Shown here one piece after another: positions 1 through 8,898 of a stretch of 64,000 bases of DNA. The notes beneath the pieces are model-generated. The model was not told where the DNA came from and did no database searches. It saw nothing but the letters and a program-made list of their open reading frames with translations. The position numbers and the translations under genes were made by a program. Numbering within the stretch: the first letter of the stretch is position 1; each line of letters begins with the position of its first letter. Source of the stretch: Bradyrhizobium elkanii WSM2783 (GTDB lineage Bacteria > Pseudomonadota > Alphaproteobacteria > Rhizobiales > Xanthobacteraceae); contig NZ_AXAP01000035.1 of the NCBI RefSeq assembly GCF_000472865.1, positions 11,365 through 75,364 of the forward strand, given 5' to 3'.

Positions 1-269
1 AGCAACACCGTTGCACCTCCGGCGAATCCATCCATGTAAAAGCCTGCCGCCAGGTAAACCATGGGCATGGAAGGAAACGCCAGAAAGGCAAGCGCGGCTG
101 ATGCAAGCAGAAACGTCAAAGCTGTTACGAGCGGATTCGCTTCTGCCATTGTCCACAAGCCCGGGAACAGCTGCGAGGCTCCTTCGCTCGACATGGGCGA
201 CGCAAAATACGCCAACGACAGAAGGAGAACAGCCGACAAATAGAAGATTACCGCTTTGTGACTACGCAT
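1..269 (-). CDS. TVP38/DedA-type (VTT domain) membrane protein, N-terminal part
   Basis: The reading frame opens with ATG at 267-269 on the minus strand and runs off the left window edge, so only about 89 N-terminal residues are present. It begins MRSHKAVIFYLSAVLLL, a first membrane helix, followed by a second hydrophobic stretch (residues about 46-65) and then a proline/glycine-rich segment ending YLAAGFYMDGFAGG. The last part resembles the start of the SNARE-associated/VTT domain, where a P-x-x-x-x-x-x-AG-x-x-x-G pattern precedes a re-entrant helix. Such proteins are inner-membrane lipid scramblase-like or uptake proteins. The ATG lies five bases beyond the stop of the PLP enzyme gene, so the two are probably one transcript with coupled translation. 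The family call rests on only a third of the protein. Confidence 0.6.
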   Translation of the reverse strand, partial: MRSHKAVIFYLSAVLLLSLAYFASPMSSEGASQLFPGLWTMAEANPLVTALTFLLASAALAFLAFPSMPMVYLAAGFYMDGFAGGATVL

Positions 270-273
270 CACA

Positions 274-1671
274 CTAGCCTAAACCGGATAAGAGAGGCGG
301 CGTATGTTCAAAGCTGTTGTAGGTGTTCCAAAACAAGACCTTCTTGTTACTCAGTGTCCCAGTTCGAGACCAGGCGAGCAGCGACCGCCAAGCCTTCAAC
401 GTAAATACCGGATCGAGATTGAGCCCTGCCTCCTTCAATTCCTCCGCCCACGCGGTATCGACGCTTTCGACCAAACCGTAGCCAGGACCCCAGCTGTTAG
501 AATCCGGGACAAAAATTTCCTCCCGCACACGACGAAGAGTGTTGGGCGAAATGCCTGGAAAGCGGATCTTTTGCAGCCAAGCCGCCGTGCTGCGGGCGAG
601 CTGGGTGACGTTTCCCTCCACAAAGGGCAGAGAGGGCTGCCGATTGACCAACCATCGCGTCAAAAAAGGTTTGTCCTGATCGGCCACCCCTACCACCTTG
701 GTTTGCCATCCCATCAGGTGGACGCCGAAGAGTAGGCCGAGCACAGTCGAACCGCTGCCCATGGGAACAAAGATCACGTCGGGCGGCGTTTCCCATGCCT
801 GAGCGGCGTCGAGCCACTGCGCCAGCTCGGCGACCGCATTCATATGCCCCAACACGCTTAATTCGTTCGAACCGCCTGGCGGAACAACCGAATCCGTGTC
901 CGGATGCAGCCAGTGCCTTGCAAATTCGTAAGCCGCCTCGCCCACCAATTCGACGTCGTTCTTGGTTATGGCAACGCGCTGAACAAGGCTCCGCAAAATG
1001 GCCAGCCTCGCCATGTCCGTGGCGGCTCCCGGTACCTCAAAAAGCACCAAATCAAGGGCGCAGTTCAGCGGCTCTCCGTCGCCGGTCAAATCAGCCATGC
1101 GGTTGGCGAGAGCAAATTGCAACGCGTGATTGCTGGAAACCGCACCGATGGTCCCAAGGTGCTGAGAGCCGGACCACTTCAAGTTTGGCAACAGAAATTC
1201 GTACTTGCGGGCCTTGTTACCAAAAACGGGATAGTGCGCACTGCTCTCATTCACCACCAAGAGTTCAGCGCAATCGATTTGTCGCGTCACCGACGGTGGC
1301 AACTGTAAGAGGTGGTTTTCCCGCGCAAATATGGGGGTCCAGGGAATGATAGCGCGGGCCTCGGCATCCTTCAGGAAAATGGAATTGCCGGGATCGCCTA
1401 GGCGCTTGTATCCGGCGAAAGAGTCTTTCCGGGCGCGCGTGTTGATGATGAGAGGCCCCTCTTCGGCGTCGGGATCTACCAAGGAGGGAAACAGCTTGGC
1501 CAAAGCCAAAAATTGCGAGTTTAATACCGCAGGCGGCGGCGCCAAACCTGAAACATCGGCCATATGGGGAAGCGGCAACAACGAACGCCCGCTTTGAGCC
1601 GCGCCGACCGCGCCCAACGCCGCTCCGCCCAAAATGATTCCTTGCACAAAGTTTCGGCGCGAGAGGTACAT
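274..1671 (-). CDS. Tat-exported PLP-dependent enzyme (D-cysteine desulfhydrase/ACC deaminase fold)
   Basis: The 465-residue product starts MYLSRRNFVQG, a twin-arginine (S-R-R-x-F) signal followed by a Gly/Ala-rich hydrophobic stretch, so export of a folded, cofactor-loaded enzyme is expected. The body has the fold-type II PLP pattern of the 1-aminocyclopropane-1-carboxylate deaminase/D-cysteine desulfhydrase family. FGNKARKYEFLL carries the probable PLP lysine, TIGAVSSNHALQFA is the substrate loop (S-N-H where ACC deaminases have S-N-Q), PPGGSNELS follows, and FVPMGSGSTVLGL is the phosphate-binding glycine loop. At 465 residues it is longer than the usual 330-340, because of the signal and an N-terminal extension of about 100 residues. 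Substrate is unknown. A periplasmic PLP enzyme of this class is uncommon. It is followed within five bases by the VTT membrane protein. Confidence 0.8.
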   Translation of the reverse strand: MYLSRRNFVQGIILGGAALGAVGAAQSGRSLLPLPHMADVSGLAPPPAVLNSQFLALAKLFPSLVDPDAEEGPLIINTRARKDSFAGYKRLGDPGNSIFLKDAEARAIIPWTPIFARENHLLQLPPSVTRQIDCAELLVVNESSAHYPVFGNKARKYEFLLPNLKWSGSQHLGTIGAVSSNHALQFALANRMADLTGDGEPLNCALDLVLFEVPGAATDMARLAILRSLVQRVAITKNDVELVGEAAYEFARHWLHPDTDSVVPPGGSNELSVLGHMNAVAELAQWLDAAQAWETPPDVIFVPMGSGSTVLGLLFGVHLMGWQTKVVGVADQDKPFLTRWLVNRQPSLPFVEGNVTQLARSTAAWLQKIRFPGISPNTLRRVREEIFVPDSNSWGPGYGLVESVDTAWAEELKEAGLNLDPVFTLKAWRSLLAWSRTGTLSNKKVLFWNTYNSFEHTPPLLSGLG

Positions 1672-2249
1672 CGCGAACTGTCACATGGCACCCAAGAGTT
1701 GTAGATTAACCTTTTTTTAACGATATTCCAGTCGGGTGCTGGCTTCGACGAGGAATAATTTAAGTTTTGCTTAACCAAGACTCGTCTAAAGGCACGCCAG
1801 GATTCCGATCGGGCCTGACCTTGCCTTTGCCAAATAAGCGTCGAGAGAATTGCGATCGGAGCGGCGTCGCATACCCAAGGTTGAGGTTTAGCGCGGGCCG
1901 ACCATCTGGCCGAGACGAGCCGCACATTCGCTCCAAAAAAGGCGCGGCTGCTACGCTCCAGCCTATACGAATCGAGCAACGGCATGGCGGGCGAAAGGCG
2001 AAACCGGTCAAGCAGATGCAGACCAGGCCGAAGCGTCCCGACTGGCCACTGAAAATAAAAATGATGCTGTCGGACAGCTCCGGCATTTGGTACGCCGGAA
2101 AGCAGAATGTCCGCGTCGGGCTTAGAAGCAGTGCGGTGAGTCAATCTAGAGATGCTTTCCCTCCAGCCACAGAAGCAGCAGGTGTGAATAAGCCCCCAAG
2201 TTTGACCCCGCGAACGCTAATAATTCAAGCATTTGATGCGCGATCGGCG
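1672..2249. other. Non-coding or unassigned stretch upstream of the PLP gene
   Basis: No frame here gives a recognisable protein. A minus-strand frame is open across 1521-2144, but it overlaps the clear PLP gene out of phase and matches nothing I know. The AT-rich part at about 1700-1775 (runs of T and A) directly precedes the PLP gene on the minus strand and probably carries its promoter, although I cannot assign -35/-10 boxes with confidence. Confidence 0.4.
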
Positions 2250-2420
2250 TATGGACCCCACGCTGATTTACAGCTGCGGGTCGCCCACTCACTGATGACG
2301 CGGAGCGAGCCGCGGAAGCCACGCGCCCTTAAACGACGCCAAAGTGCATTCCCGTTGTGACAGCTAGACGCCCACTGACAGTCGAGCCATGGCAAATGCA
2401 AATCCAACGAACTTTGCCGG
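2250..2420 (-). pseudogene. ISL3-like transposase fragment
   Basis: On the minus strand one frame reads CHNGNALWRRLRARGFRGSL followed by RVISEWATR. This resembles the C-terminal part of the helix-turn-helix segment of ISL3-family transposases (pattern C-H-N-G-x-x-L-W-R-E-L-R-x-x-G-F-x-G-S). No DDE catalytic part and no terminal inverted repeats are visible, so this is only an internal scrap. It is one of several transposon remnants in the window. Confidence 0.5.
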
Positions 2421-2616
2421 GTCCGGAAGACATCGTGACGTTCGCCGCGGACCACCTGTCGCACCAGCATCCTGCTGTGGCCGGTCTGACGCACGATCTG
2501 CGGAGTGCCTACTGCATGGCGCTGATTCTCCCCCAATCAATGCACCAAACGTCCCTTGAACTGCATCAAAAGTGAGTCAGAGCCAAATTTGAACACCCGA
2601 TTGACAGTTTATGCCC

Positions 2617-4100
2617 TCAGAAGTCCATTGCGCCGGGACCGGCAGGGACAGTTTGGCCGGTCCCATCCTTCTTCTGGGGCGCTTCGGCGACCATTGCCTC
2701 TGTCGTGATTAAGAGCCCGGCGATCGAAGCTGCGTCCTGCAGTGCGGACCTTACGACCTTGGTCGGGTCGATGATGCCTTTCGCGAACAGATTACCGTAT
2801 TCTGCTGTCTGCGCATCGAAACCCGCGGCATAGTCTTTGGTCTCGTCCAACCACGATAGATCCATCTTCTCCCGCATTTTCCGCGATCTGCCGCGCCGGC
2901 GAAGTGAGCGCTTTCCAGGCCGTGTCGCTGATCGTCGTTTGCGGCCTTGAGTTTCGCGAGCGCCGCCGTGGCCCGCAAGAGCGCCACTCCGCCGCCTGGA
3001 AGAATACCTTCTTCGACGGCGGCGCGCGTCGCATGCATGGCGTCGTCAACACGGTCTTTCCGCTCCTTGACCTCGACTTCGGTCGCGCCCCGACCCGGAT
3101 GACGGCTACGCCGCCGGAAAGCTTCGCCAGTCGTTCCTGCAGCTTTTCCCAATCATAGTCCGAACTGGTCTCTTCGAGTTCGGCTCTGATCTGTTTAATA
3201 CGCGCCTCGATCTCCGACTTCTTGCCAGCGCCGCTGACGATGGTCGTGTTATCCTTGTCGATCGTGACCTACTTAGCGCGTCCCAGCATGGCGAGCGTGA
3301 CGTTTTCAAGCTTGGTGCCAAGTTCCTCGGAAATGAAATTGCCGCCAGTCAGAATCGCAATGTCCTGCAACATGGCTTTGCGCCGGTCACCGAACCCGGG
3401 TGCCTTAACAGCCGCAACCTTCAATCCGGCCCGCAGCCTGTTCACGACAAGCGTGGCAAGCGCCTCACCTTCCACGTCGTCGGCTATCATAACCAGGGGC
3501 TGTACGACCGATTCCAGCAGGGGCAACATCGGTTGCAACGCCGAGAGCTTCTTTTCATGGATAAAGATGTATGGATCGTCCAGCTCAACCCGTATCTTCT
3601 CCGCATTGGTGACAAAATAGGGGGAGATGTAGCCGCGGTCGAACTGCATGCCTTCGACGACTTGTTCGGTCTCGAGTGACTTGGCTTCCTCGACCGTGAT
3701 CACCCCCTCGTTGCCAACCTTTTTCATTGCATCGGCCAGGAACCGTCCGATTTCCTTGTCACCATTGGCAGAGATCGTCGCGATCTGCGCAATTTCGTCA
3801 TTTGAAGTTAGCTTCTTCGTATTCTTCTTGAGTTCATCGACGACCGCATCGACCGCGAGATCAATACCGCGCTTAAGATCCATGGGATTCATGCCCGCTG
3901 CGACCGCCTTGGCGCCTTCCCGGACAATTGCATGTGCGAGAACGGTAGCAGTCGTCGTGCCATCGCCAGCCTGGCGGAGGTCTTTGAGGCGACCTCGCGG
4001 ACCATCTGCGCTCCCATGTTCTCGAACCTGTCCTCGAGTTCGATCTCCTTGGCAACAGTAACGTCGTCCTTGGTGACGATGGGCGTGAGCTATCCCGCTT
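2617..4100 (-). pseudogene. groEL: groEL pseudogene (60-kDa chaperonin), 5'-truncated, several frameshifts and a stop
   Basis: Read on the minus strand from about 4090, chaperonin sequence starts at VTKDDVTVAKEIELED, about residue 45-50 of GroEL, and ends GPGAMDF with TGA at 2617-2619. The reading frame is broken at several points: a lost base near 3965 before GDGTTTATVLAHA, a TAG at 3269-3271 after MLGRAK, a lost base near 3095 before TEVEVKERKDR, and two more shifts near 2920 and 2855. Between these breaks the protein is very well conserved (VITVEEAKSLETE, KAPGFGDRRKAML, DPTKVVRSALQDAAS), so inactivation is recent. The N-terminus and any groES are missing. The remnant abuts the stop of the upstream hsp20, as if a deletion fused two chaperone genes. 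It cannot make a working chaperonin. Confidence 0.93.
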
Positions 4101-4132
4101 AGCCCACGCCACCCGGGCCTACCGCCGCCGCT

Positions 4133-4531
4133 TCAGTTGACCTTAATGGCTCGCGGCTTAGCTTTCTCTGCCAACGGCAGCATGAGCGACAGCACGCCGT
4201 CCTTGAGCTCGGCTGCGATCTTGCTCTGGTCGATCTTGCCGAAAAGCCGGAAGCTTCGCGAAAAGTGGCCGACATTGTACTCAGTGTACAGCGGCTGTAG
4301 GACTCGGTACTTGGAGAAATCAAGCTTTCCGTCGACCTTGAGCACGTCGTCCTCCACTCGAACATCGACGCTATTCTTGTCGACCCCCGGCATTTCGAGA
4401 ACCACGTTGAGCCCATCTGTGGTCTCATAGATGTCCGCGTTTGGCACGAATATCCTCGCCGGGATGGTGGTCTCCTCCTTCTTCTCCAACTCCCGCTTTT
4501 GGGTGACCTGCAGTTCCTTCTTAGAAACCAT
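4133..4531 (-). CDS. Hsp20/alpha-crystallin small heat-shock protein
   Basis: The 132-residue product has a charged N-terminus (MVSKKELQVTQKRELEKKEE), then an alpha-crystallin domain: IFVPNADIYETTDGLNVVLEMPGVDKNSV, VEDDVLKVDGKL, a loop, FSRSFRLF, and the C-terminal LKDGVLSLMLP with a Lys-rich end. It is an ATP-independent holdase for unfolding proteins in the cytoplasm. The ATG is preceded by GAGGAG at a spacing of 6, which supports this start. It is the second gene after the CIRCE-like site, 76 bases downstream of the first hsp20 and just upstream of the broken groEL. A ROSE-type RNA thermometer, common before rhizobial hsp20 genes, was not recognised. Confidence 0.93.
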   Translation of the reverse strand: MVSKKELQVTQKRELEKKEETTIPARIFVPNADIYETTDGLNVVLEMPGVDKNSVDVRVEDDVLKVDGKLDFSKYRVLQPLYTEYNVGHFSRSFRLFGKIDQSKIAAELKDGVLSLMLPLAEKAKPRAIKVN

Positions 4532-4607
4532 GATTGTATCTCCTCAAACCTGCGGTGCCGCGCCGATCCTCCGCCCTTAAGGAGGAACCAGTAGCGACAG
4601 ATTGCCG

Positions 4608-5033
4608 TCAGGTTATCTTGACGGTGCGTGGCTTGTCGCTTTCCGCGCGCGGCAGGAATAGCGCCAAGATGCCGTCCCGATATTCAGCCCTGATGCCATC
4701 CGGCTCGATCTGCACGGGCACCGACAGCGTTCGATCGAACTCGCCGGAGACGCGCTCGCGTCGATGCAGGCTCGCCTCTTCGGGATAGTCGACTTTCTTC
4801 TTGCCAAAGATGCGGATGGCGTTTTCCTTAGCCTCGATCTGTAAATCGCTCTTGCTGACACCCGGCAGCTCAACGATGGCCAGGATGTCGTCGCCTTGCT
4901 GGAAAACATTGATCGGTGGGAATGGTCCGCGGCTGGTGGTGAGATCTTGCAGCCAGTCGCTGGCCAAGGTCACTTCAAGAGAGCGTTGTAGGTCGAGAAG
5001 TGTGTCGAACGGATCAGCAAATCCCATGATCAT
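4608..5033 (-). CDS. Hsp20/alpha-crystallin small heat-shock protein
   Basis: I place the start at the ATG of MIMGFADPFDTLLDLQRSL (141 residues), the usual N-terminus of rhizobial class A Hsp20 proteins. The frame continues upstream only to a TTG and an unrelated 19-residue stretch. The alpha-crystallin domain runs from FPPINVFQQGDDILAIVELPG to EYRDGILALFLPRAE, with the conserved G-I-L-x-L motif and ending KPRTVKIT. It is a cytosolic holdase, probably hetero-oligomerising with its neighbour. It is the first gene after the CIRCE-like operator at 5112-5138, which suggests HrcA-type heat-shock control. Confidence 0.92.
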   Translation of the reverse strand: MIMGFADPFDTLLDLQRSLEVTLASDWLQDLTTSRGPFPPINVFQQGDDILAIVELPGVSKSDLQIEAKENAIRIFGKKKVDYPEEASLHRRERVSGEFDRTLSVPVQIEPDGIRAEYRDGILALFLPRAESDKPRTVKIT

Positions 5034-5111
5034 GTTTGCAACCCCATGTACTTGTGGACGGGGCGAGAAGGCATCATGGTCGCCCCTCAAAACTTTGATT
5101 TGGGACGACGA

Positions 5112-5138
5112 GTGGCACTGTCAAGAGGTGAGTGCTAA
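5112..5138 (-). promoter_or_regulatory. CIRCE-like HrcA operator upstream of hsp20
   Basis: Read on the minus strand this is TTAGCACTC, a 9-base spacer ACCTCTTGA, then CAGTGCCAC. The left half is a perfect CIRCE half-site and the spacing is exact; the right half matches GAGTGCTAA at 6 of 9 positions. A TTGACA hexamer overlaps the spacer and right arm (minus strand, 5119-5124), a plausible -35 box, though no good -10 is evident. The site lies 79 bases upstream of the hsp20 start. CIRCE normally controls groESL, so the operator probably belonged to the ancestral chaperonin operon. Confidence 0.7.
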
Positions 5139-5270
5139 TCGACTAACGTGTTTGCTGTCATCTATAAGTATTTGATTTTACGAACAAAATTTTATTCTAA
5201 GGATGCAGGCCAAGCCACTTGGGGCTCGACCTCGTCGGATTCTGAGTGCGGATTTGCTCGATGGCCCTCT

Positions 5271-5880
5271 CTAATGGCCCGTCAATCCCGGCAATTCACT
5301 CTTGATGCCAGTCATGATGAAATTCACGCCGATCGCGGCGACGACAAGCGCCATCACGCGAGTCATGACGTTGATGCCGGTTCTGCCTAGGAAGCGCTCG
5401 ATTGCTGCGGCCATCCAAAGCGTCAGTCCAATCAGGAACGCTGCGAGTACCGAGGCAAATGCAAGCAGTGCTTTGGGAAGCCATCCGGACTGTCGTTGGA
5501 AAGAGTGATCATGATGCTCAGTTCGGCCGGCCCCACGAGCAGCGGAAAAGCAAAGGGCGTGATCGTCAGCCCATGGATATCCACTCCGTCGCGAGCCGTT
5601 TCATCAGCCACCTGTATGTATCTTCCATACTGGGCCTGAAACATCTCGAACGCGATCATCAGCGCCAGCAGGCTGCCCGCGATGCGGTAAGTCATCGAGG
5701 CCGACATTGAAGAAACGTCGACGCCGACGTTGCGGATCACGGCAACCCGACGTAGGAAGCACACCCGTATCGGCGGCAGGTTGCCGATATCGCGGTTGAT
5801 CACCCGCAACAAAGCCATTCATCGCGGCCTGGTTGGTCGTAATCGAGTAGAGATTGCGCGTAACCAGCTTACTGCTGATC
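5271..5880 (-). pseudogene. MarC/UPF0056-family membrane protein pseudogene
   Basis: The pieces in order on the minus strand are LYSITTNQAAM (the SITNP start of MarC), a scrambled middle, SMTYRIAGSLLALMIAFEMF, LTITPFAFPLLVGPAELS, and, in a different frame, LLAFASVLAAFLIGLTLWM and MALVVAAIGVNFIMTGIK, ending LTGH at the TAG 5271-5273. These are the conserved helices of the six-helix MarC-type inner-membrane proteins of unknown transport function. At least two frameshifts (near 5490 and between 5720 and 5830) separate the parts. The C-terminal half is best preserved. Confidence 0.75.
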
Positions 5881-5889
5881 CTTCGGAGT

Positions 5890-6110
5890 GGCCCCGCCTG
5901 CCACGTCCGGACCGACGTCGGACTCGACTCTTCGGCTGGCGTACCTGTTCTTAGCTCCGCCGCCGCCGTGCATTCGCCAGCCCCGAGCTTTGTTCGCGCG
6001 ACCGTTCCAACGAGCTTGCAACCAACCGGCGCTATTGGCTTCGCCTGAATGAGCGCCTTGAGCGAGCGCGATTGCGGGAATGAACAACATGGCACGCCAA
6101 GCGCGGTTCC
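5890..6110 (-). pseudogene. Possible remnant of a small secreted protein
   Basis: On the minus strand a signal-peptide-like stretch (MLFIPAIALAQGAHS) lies in one frame, and PVGCKLVGTVARTKLGAGEC lies in another. Joined by a single shift they would give a short exported protein with two cysteines, a type I recall from Bradyrhizobium genomes. Only the two motifs support this and the frames disagree, so it is at best a broken gene. Confidence 0.3.
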
Positions 6111-6241
6111 CATAACGTGGCTCCGCTCCTTCAAAACAGGCGCGTCTGCACAATCATCTACCAACTTGTGGGGGCGCCAGATCCTCCAGTGGTGTCGGAC
6201 AACTCAAGATCCGCTGACCCCGATACGACATCTCTAAGAGC

Positions 6242-6400
6242 CTAAAGGCCGCGCGTAACCAATGCCGCCAACCGCCTCTGGAAGCCACTGATCTGTCTGA
6301 ATGCTTCCCGTCGCTCTGATCCGTCAGGCAGCCGCTGCGCGGCTTCCCATAAGTTCACTAGCAACCGTGCCATGTCGATCAATTCATTAAATTCCGGCAT
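6242..6400 (-). CDS. Small hypothetical protein (52 aa)
   Basis: This is a 52-residue frame starting MPEFNELIDMARLLVNLWE and continuing AAQRLPDGSERREAFRQISG to VTRGL. It is strongly amphipathic and alpha-helical, with good codon bias. The frame continues upstream without another convincing start but there overlaps the decayed transporter out of frame, so I begin at the internal ATG. There is no good Shine-Dalgarno sequence (GTTGGA only). Function is unknown. Confidence 0.45.
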   Translation of the reverse strand: MPEFNELIDMARLLVNLWEAAQRLPDGSERREAFRQISGFQRRLAALVTRGL

Positions 6401-6439
6401 TCCAACGCTGCGTTGGCTCAACGTTGAGTCCTCATAGTA

Positions 6440-7175
6440 CGAATGGATGGATCTGGGGGAGGCCGCAACGGGATAGCGCGGCGAGTAAGGGAAGAGAAAT
6501 ACCAGCGACGATGCAGGCGACCAACGCGACCATGGAGTGACCTGTAAAGCCGAGCAGGACCAGGCTGACCGCCGTGCCAACGGTGCCGAGTGCGACAAGC
6601 CGATCGGGCCCAAAGGTCGTTTTCATCCAGGGCAGGCCGAAAGCTCCACCGACAGCGCCTGCTCCGATCGCGCCGAGTAACATGCCGTAAAGCGCCGGTC
6701 CCCCAGCGATCTGGTTACGTGCGAAAGCGGAAGTAGTGCCTAGTAGGCGCTCGCAAAGAAGAAGCTTCCAGCTCTTATCAGTGTTGCCCGCAGATGTGGA
6801 TTGTACCGGGTATGGCGAAGTCCGATCACCAGGGCGCTTATCAGACGTTCGGCAGGAAGTGCATGACCGTCGGAACTTGACGGCCGCCACCACCACAGGG
6901 CTCCGATGACGCCGAAATTGCTAAGCGCGTTCAGCCAGAACGGCGCGGCACTCCCCAATGCACCGATGATGACGCCGCCCAGTGCAGGTCCGATCGCCCG
7001 GCCGATGTTGACGCCAACGCCGTTGCTCGCCACGGCCGCGGCCAGATCCCGCCTCGGCACAAGGCTGGGCACCACCGATTGCCACGCTGGCGCAGTGAAC
7101 GCTGCCCCTGCGCCGAGGCTCACAAGGGCTCTTGGAACGGAGGTTTTGTCGCGGGGCTCGATCCTGCGCGCAGGG
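6440..7175 (-). pseudogene. MFS transporter pseudogene (EntS/MFS_3-like exporter)
   Basis: On the minus strand the central half of a major facilitator protein is readable: GAGAAFTAPAWQSVVPSLVP (the loop after helix 4), NGVGVNIGRAIGPALGGVI, PFWLNALSNFGVIGALWWW, then, after a frameshift near 6740, GPALYGMLLGAIGAGAVGG and LGFTGHSMVALVACIVAG. This order matches the EntS-like MFS_3 family. The first helices and the last ones are missing, so it is truncated at both ends as well as frameshifted. No substrate can be inferred. Confidence 0.75.
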
Positions 7176-7463
7176 ACTACGCAAGTTTCGCCGACTTCTC
7201 GGACGGGGATGGCAATCGTTGGGTGCTGCAGGAACGGGGATACCGCAATTCGTAGGGAATTTCGCGACGAGCCCTCACTTTGCGCGCAAGTACCCCGCCC
7301 TAAACGCCCGCACCACTCCAAAGAACGACCGCTTACGCTCGCTGACGGTAGATATTTCTTGATCTCTCGGTGCACACGTCGCGCACGCCGCCATCTAACC
7401 AGTTGAACAGGGATTCTTCAGGGACGTCATCCGATCTAGCTGCGGCGTTCCCGAACGGAGAGG

Positions 7464-7877
7464 ATGCGTTCGCGCCTGGAGAATGTCGTCGTCGTGAGAG
7501 GTGCGTATAAGCAGCACCGAATCCACTTTGATCACAACAAGCCAGAACTGAACGACACCATGGATCGGGTCATGCGAGCGGCATTCGGCGACCTCTACCC
7601 ACAGTTGGCTGAGAGGGAGTATCGGCTGGCGCCGGCCGAGATCGCCCAGCCTAATCAGACGGAGACCAATCCGGCCAAACGGGCAGGGCTAAGGACCCAC
7701 GAGCGGAAGCCGGAGGCCAAACACAAGAACTGGCCTTGGCTGGCATATGCGCTGTGCTTTTTGGTCGGCATAGCCGCGATTGGTGGGGCCTTGACCGATT
7801 TCGTAATGAACCGCCACCCATGGCTGGTCGTATGCATCGTCATGGGGTCGGCTTGGCTGGAAATACGACGCACTTAG
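7464..7877 (+). CDS. Hypothetical membrane protein (137 aa)
   Basis: The product has a hydrophilic N-terminal 90 residues and two probable membrane helices at the C-terminus (about residues 92-112, LAYALCFLVGIAAIGG, and about 118-131, LVVCIVMGSAWLEI). A GGAGAGG directly precedes the first ATG but is too close to be a good ribosome site; an internal ATG at 7560 (MDRVMRAAFGDLYPQ) is an alternative start. I do not recognise the family. Codon use is ordinary for the region, so it may be real. Confidence 0.45.
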   Translation: MRSRLENVVVVRGAYKQHRIHFDHNKPELNDTMDRVMRAAFGDLYPQLAEREYRLAPAEIAQPNQTETNPAKRAGLRTHERKPEAKHKNWPWLAYALCFLVGIAAIGGALTDFVMNRHPWLVVCIVMGSAWLEIRRT

Positions 7878-7908
7878 GGAGGACGGTTCCTACTTCCAAG
7901 CCGAAGTA

Positions 7909-8043
7909 TGAACCAGCACATTGAGGTTTTTGTGATTGCGGGTCCCAGGTTGTGGGTGACGCGCCTCCAGCGGCGGTTGCCCGATGACGCCTTGAAGATC
8001 GTCATGCGCGGCCCCGACAAGCAAGACCAGCTCGCAGCATGAG
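7909..8043 (+). pseudogene. Possible C-terminal scrap of an SOS-response-associated (SRAP/YedK-like) protein
   Basis: A 44-codon frame ends RRLPDDALKIVMRGPDKQD before a TGA. This resembles the last residues of rhizobial SRAP-domain proteins (L-Q-R-P-L-P-D-x-x-L-x-I-V-x-R-G-x-K-E-D). None of the catalytic N-terminal part (Met-Cys start, DNA-protein crosslinking site) is present. The rest of 7878-8263 holds nothing I can assign. Confidence 0.3.
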
Positions 8044-8263
8044 ACGCTGCAATATCGCCCCCGGTACGATACGCCCGAGAGTAGCGGTCCGCGGGTTGAT
8101 AGAGCTGGCACATTCCGTCGATCGCGGTCCTCAGCTCCTCCGGCGCTAAGGCCTTTGGCCTCGGCAGGCCACGCCCTCCTGAACGCGGCCGCATAGCAAC
8201 GAAGCGGTCGCTCAAGCGTACTTCAGCTTTACATCGTGATGCGCAGAGATTCCGCAAGGCGCA

Positions 8264-8602
8264 GTGAAGGCTTCGTCAACAGGCCAACAGGACCGGTTTT
8301 TTTTGGAGACCATTCATGGCGCGGAGCCGCTCACGGCAGACCCAGACAATATTCCGGAAGCGCTTTGCATCGGAAAAGTCAACCTCTCGCCGGGGCCTGG
8401 GCCACTCATGACACTCACATTTACAAACTTTCGGCCAAGGGCAGGTCCGCTATTCGATTCGAGTAGGATTGAGCATGAAAGCGTCGTGCGTGCTCGCATT
8501 GTTACGACGTTGGACATTTTGATTGTATTGCGAAATTCGCCAGCTCTTTCCGTCAGCAGCGGGGCCGTCAAAGGCCCGAGACGAAGAAGGGCCGCACCAT
8601 GA
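8264..8602 (+). CDS. Conserved hypothetical protein (112 aa), first of a coupled pair
   Basis: The start is a GTG at 8264. The core contains ALCIGKVNLSPGPGPLMTLT, FTNFRPRAGPLFDS and ESVVRARIVTTLDILIVLR, a pattern I recall from small Bradyrhizobium proteins of unknown function. An eight-T run at about 8298-8305 could promote slippage. The stop overlaps the next start as ATGA, so the two genes are translationally coupled, which argues that the frame is genuine to its end even though the last 20 residues look unlike the family. Function is unknown. Confidence 0.5.
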   Translation: MKASSTGQQDRFFLETIHGAEPLTADPDNIPEALCIGKVNLSPGPGPLMTLTFTNFRPRAGPLFDSSRIEHESVVRARIVTTLDILIVLRNSPALSVSSGAVKGPRRRRAAP

Positions 8603-8835
8603 CAACGTTCCGAACCGACCAGGTTGACGATAATAGGATGAGCATCAAGCGCGCCCCGAACATGCTGGCCGGGTCGATCGCCCGAGTCGACGATCACTGG
8701 CAGGTCGAGATCATGTGGGGCGGCCTTGACAACGCCATCACCTACGAGGCACCATCACTGCTTCGCGTTGGGATGGGATCGACGCAGCATTCGACCGATG
8801 ATGGGCATTCGCTAAATGCGAGTGGCTCTCGCTGA
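8599..8835 (+). CDS. Small hypothetical protein (78 aa), second of a coupled pair
   Basis: It starts at the ATG of the ATGA overlap with the preceding gene. A GAAGAAGGG sequence lies about 8 bases upstream and can serve as ribosome site. The sequence includes KRAPNMLAGSIARVDDHWQV and EIMWGGLDNAITYEAPSLLR, a compact, probably beta-rich fold without signal or membrane segment. I do not recognise it. Its job is presumably linked to the upstream gene. Confidence 0.45.
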   Translation: MTTFRTDQVDDNRMSIKRAPNMLAGSIARVDDHWQVEIMWGGLDNAITYEAPSLLRVGMGSTQHSTDDGHSLNASGSR

Positions 8836-8898
8836 ATGGGGTCTGGCGGAAAGCATCCCCGGACCCCAGCACCCCGAAGCCGGACGCGATCGCACGGG

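Noticed and set aside
1521..2144. Minus-strand frame of 207 codons upstream of the PLP enzyme
   Set aside because: It overlaps the PLP gene out of frame, has no recognised motif or ribosome site, and its composition looks random.
4532..4607. Possible ROSE RNA thermometer before the second hsp20
   Set aside because: The Shine-Dalgarno GAGGAG is present but I see no pairing UYGCU-type anti-SD element or the multi-stem leader expected of ROSE.
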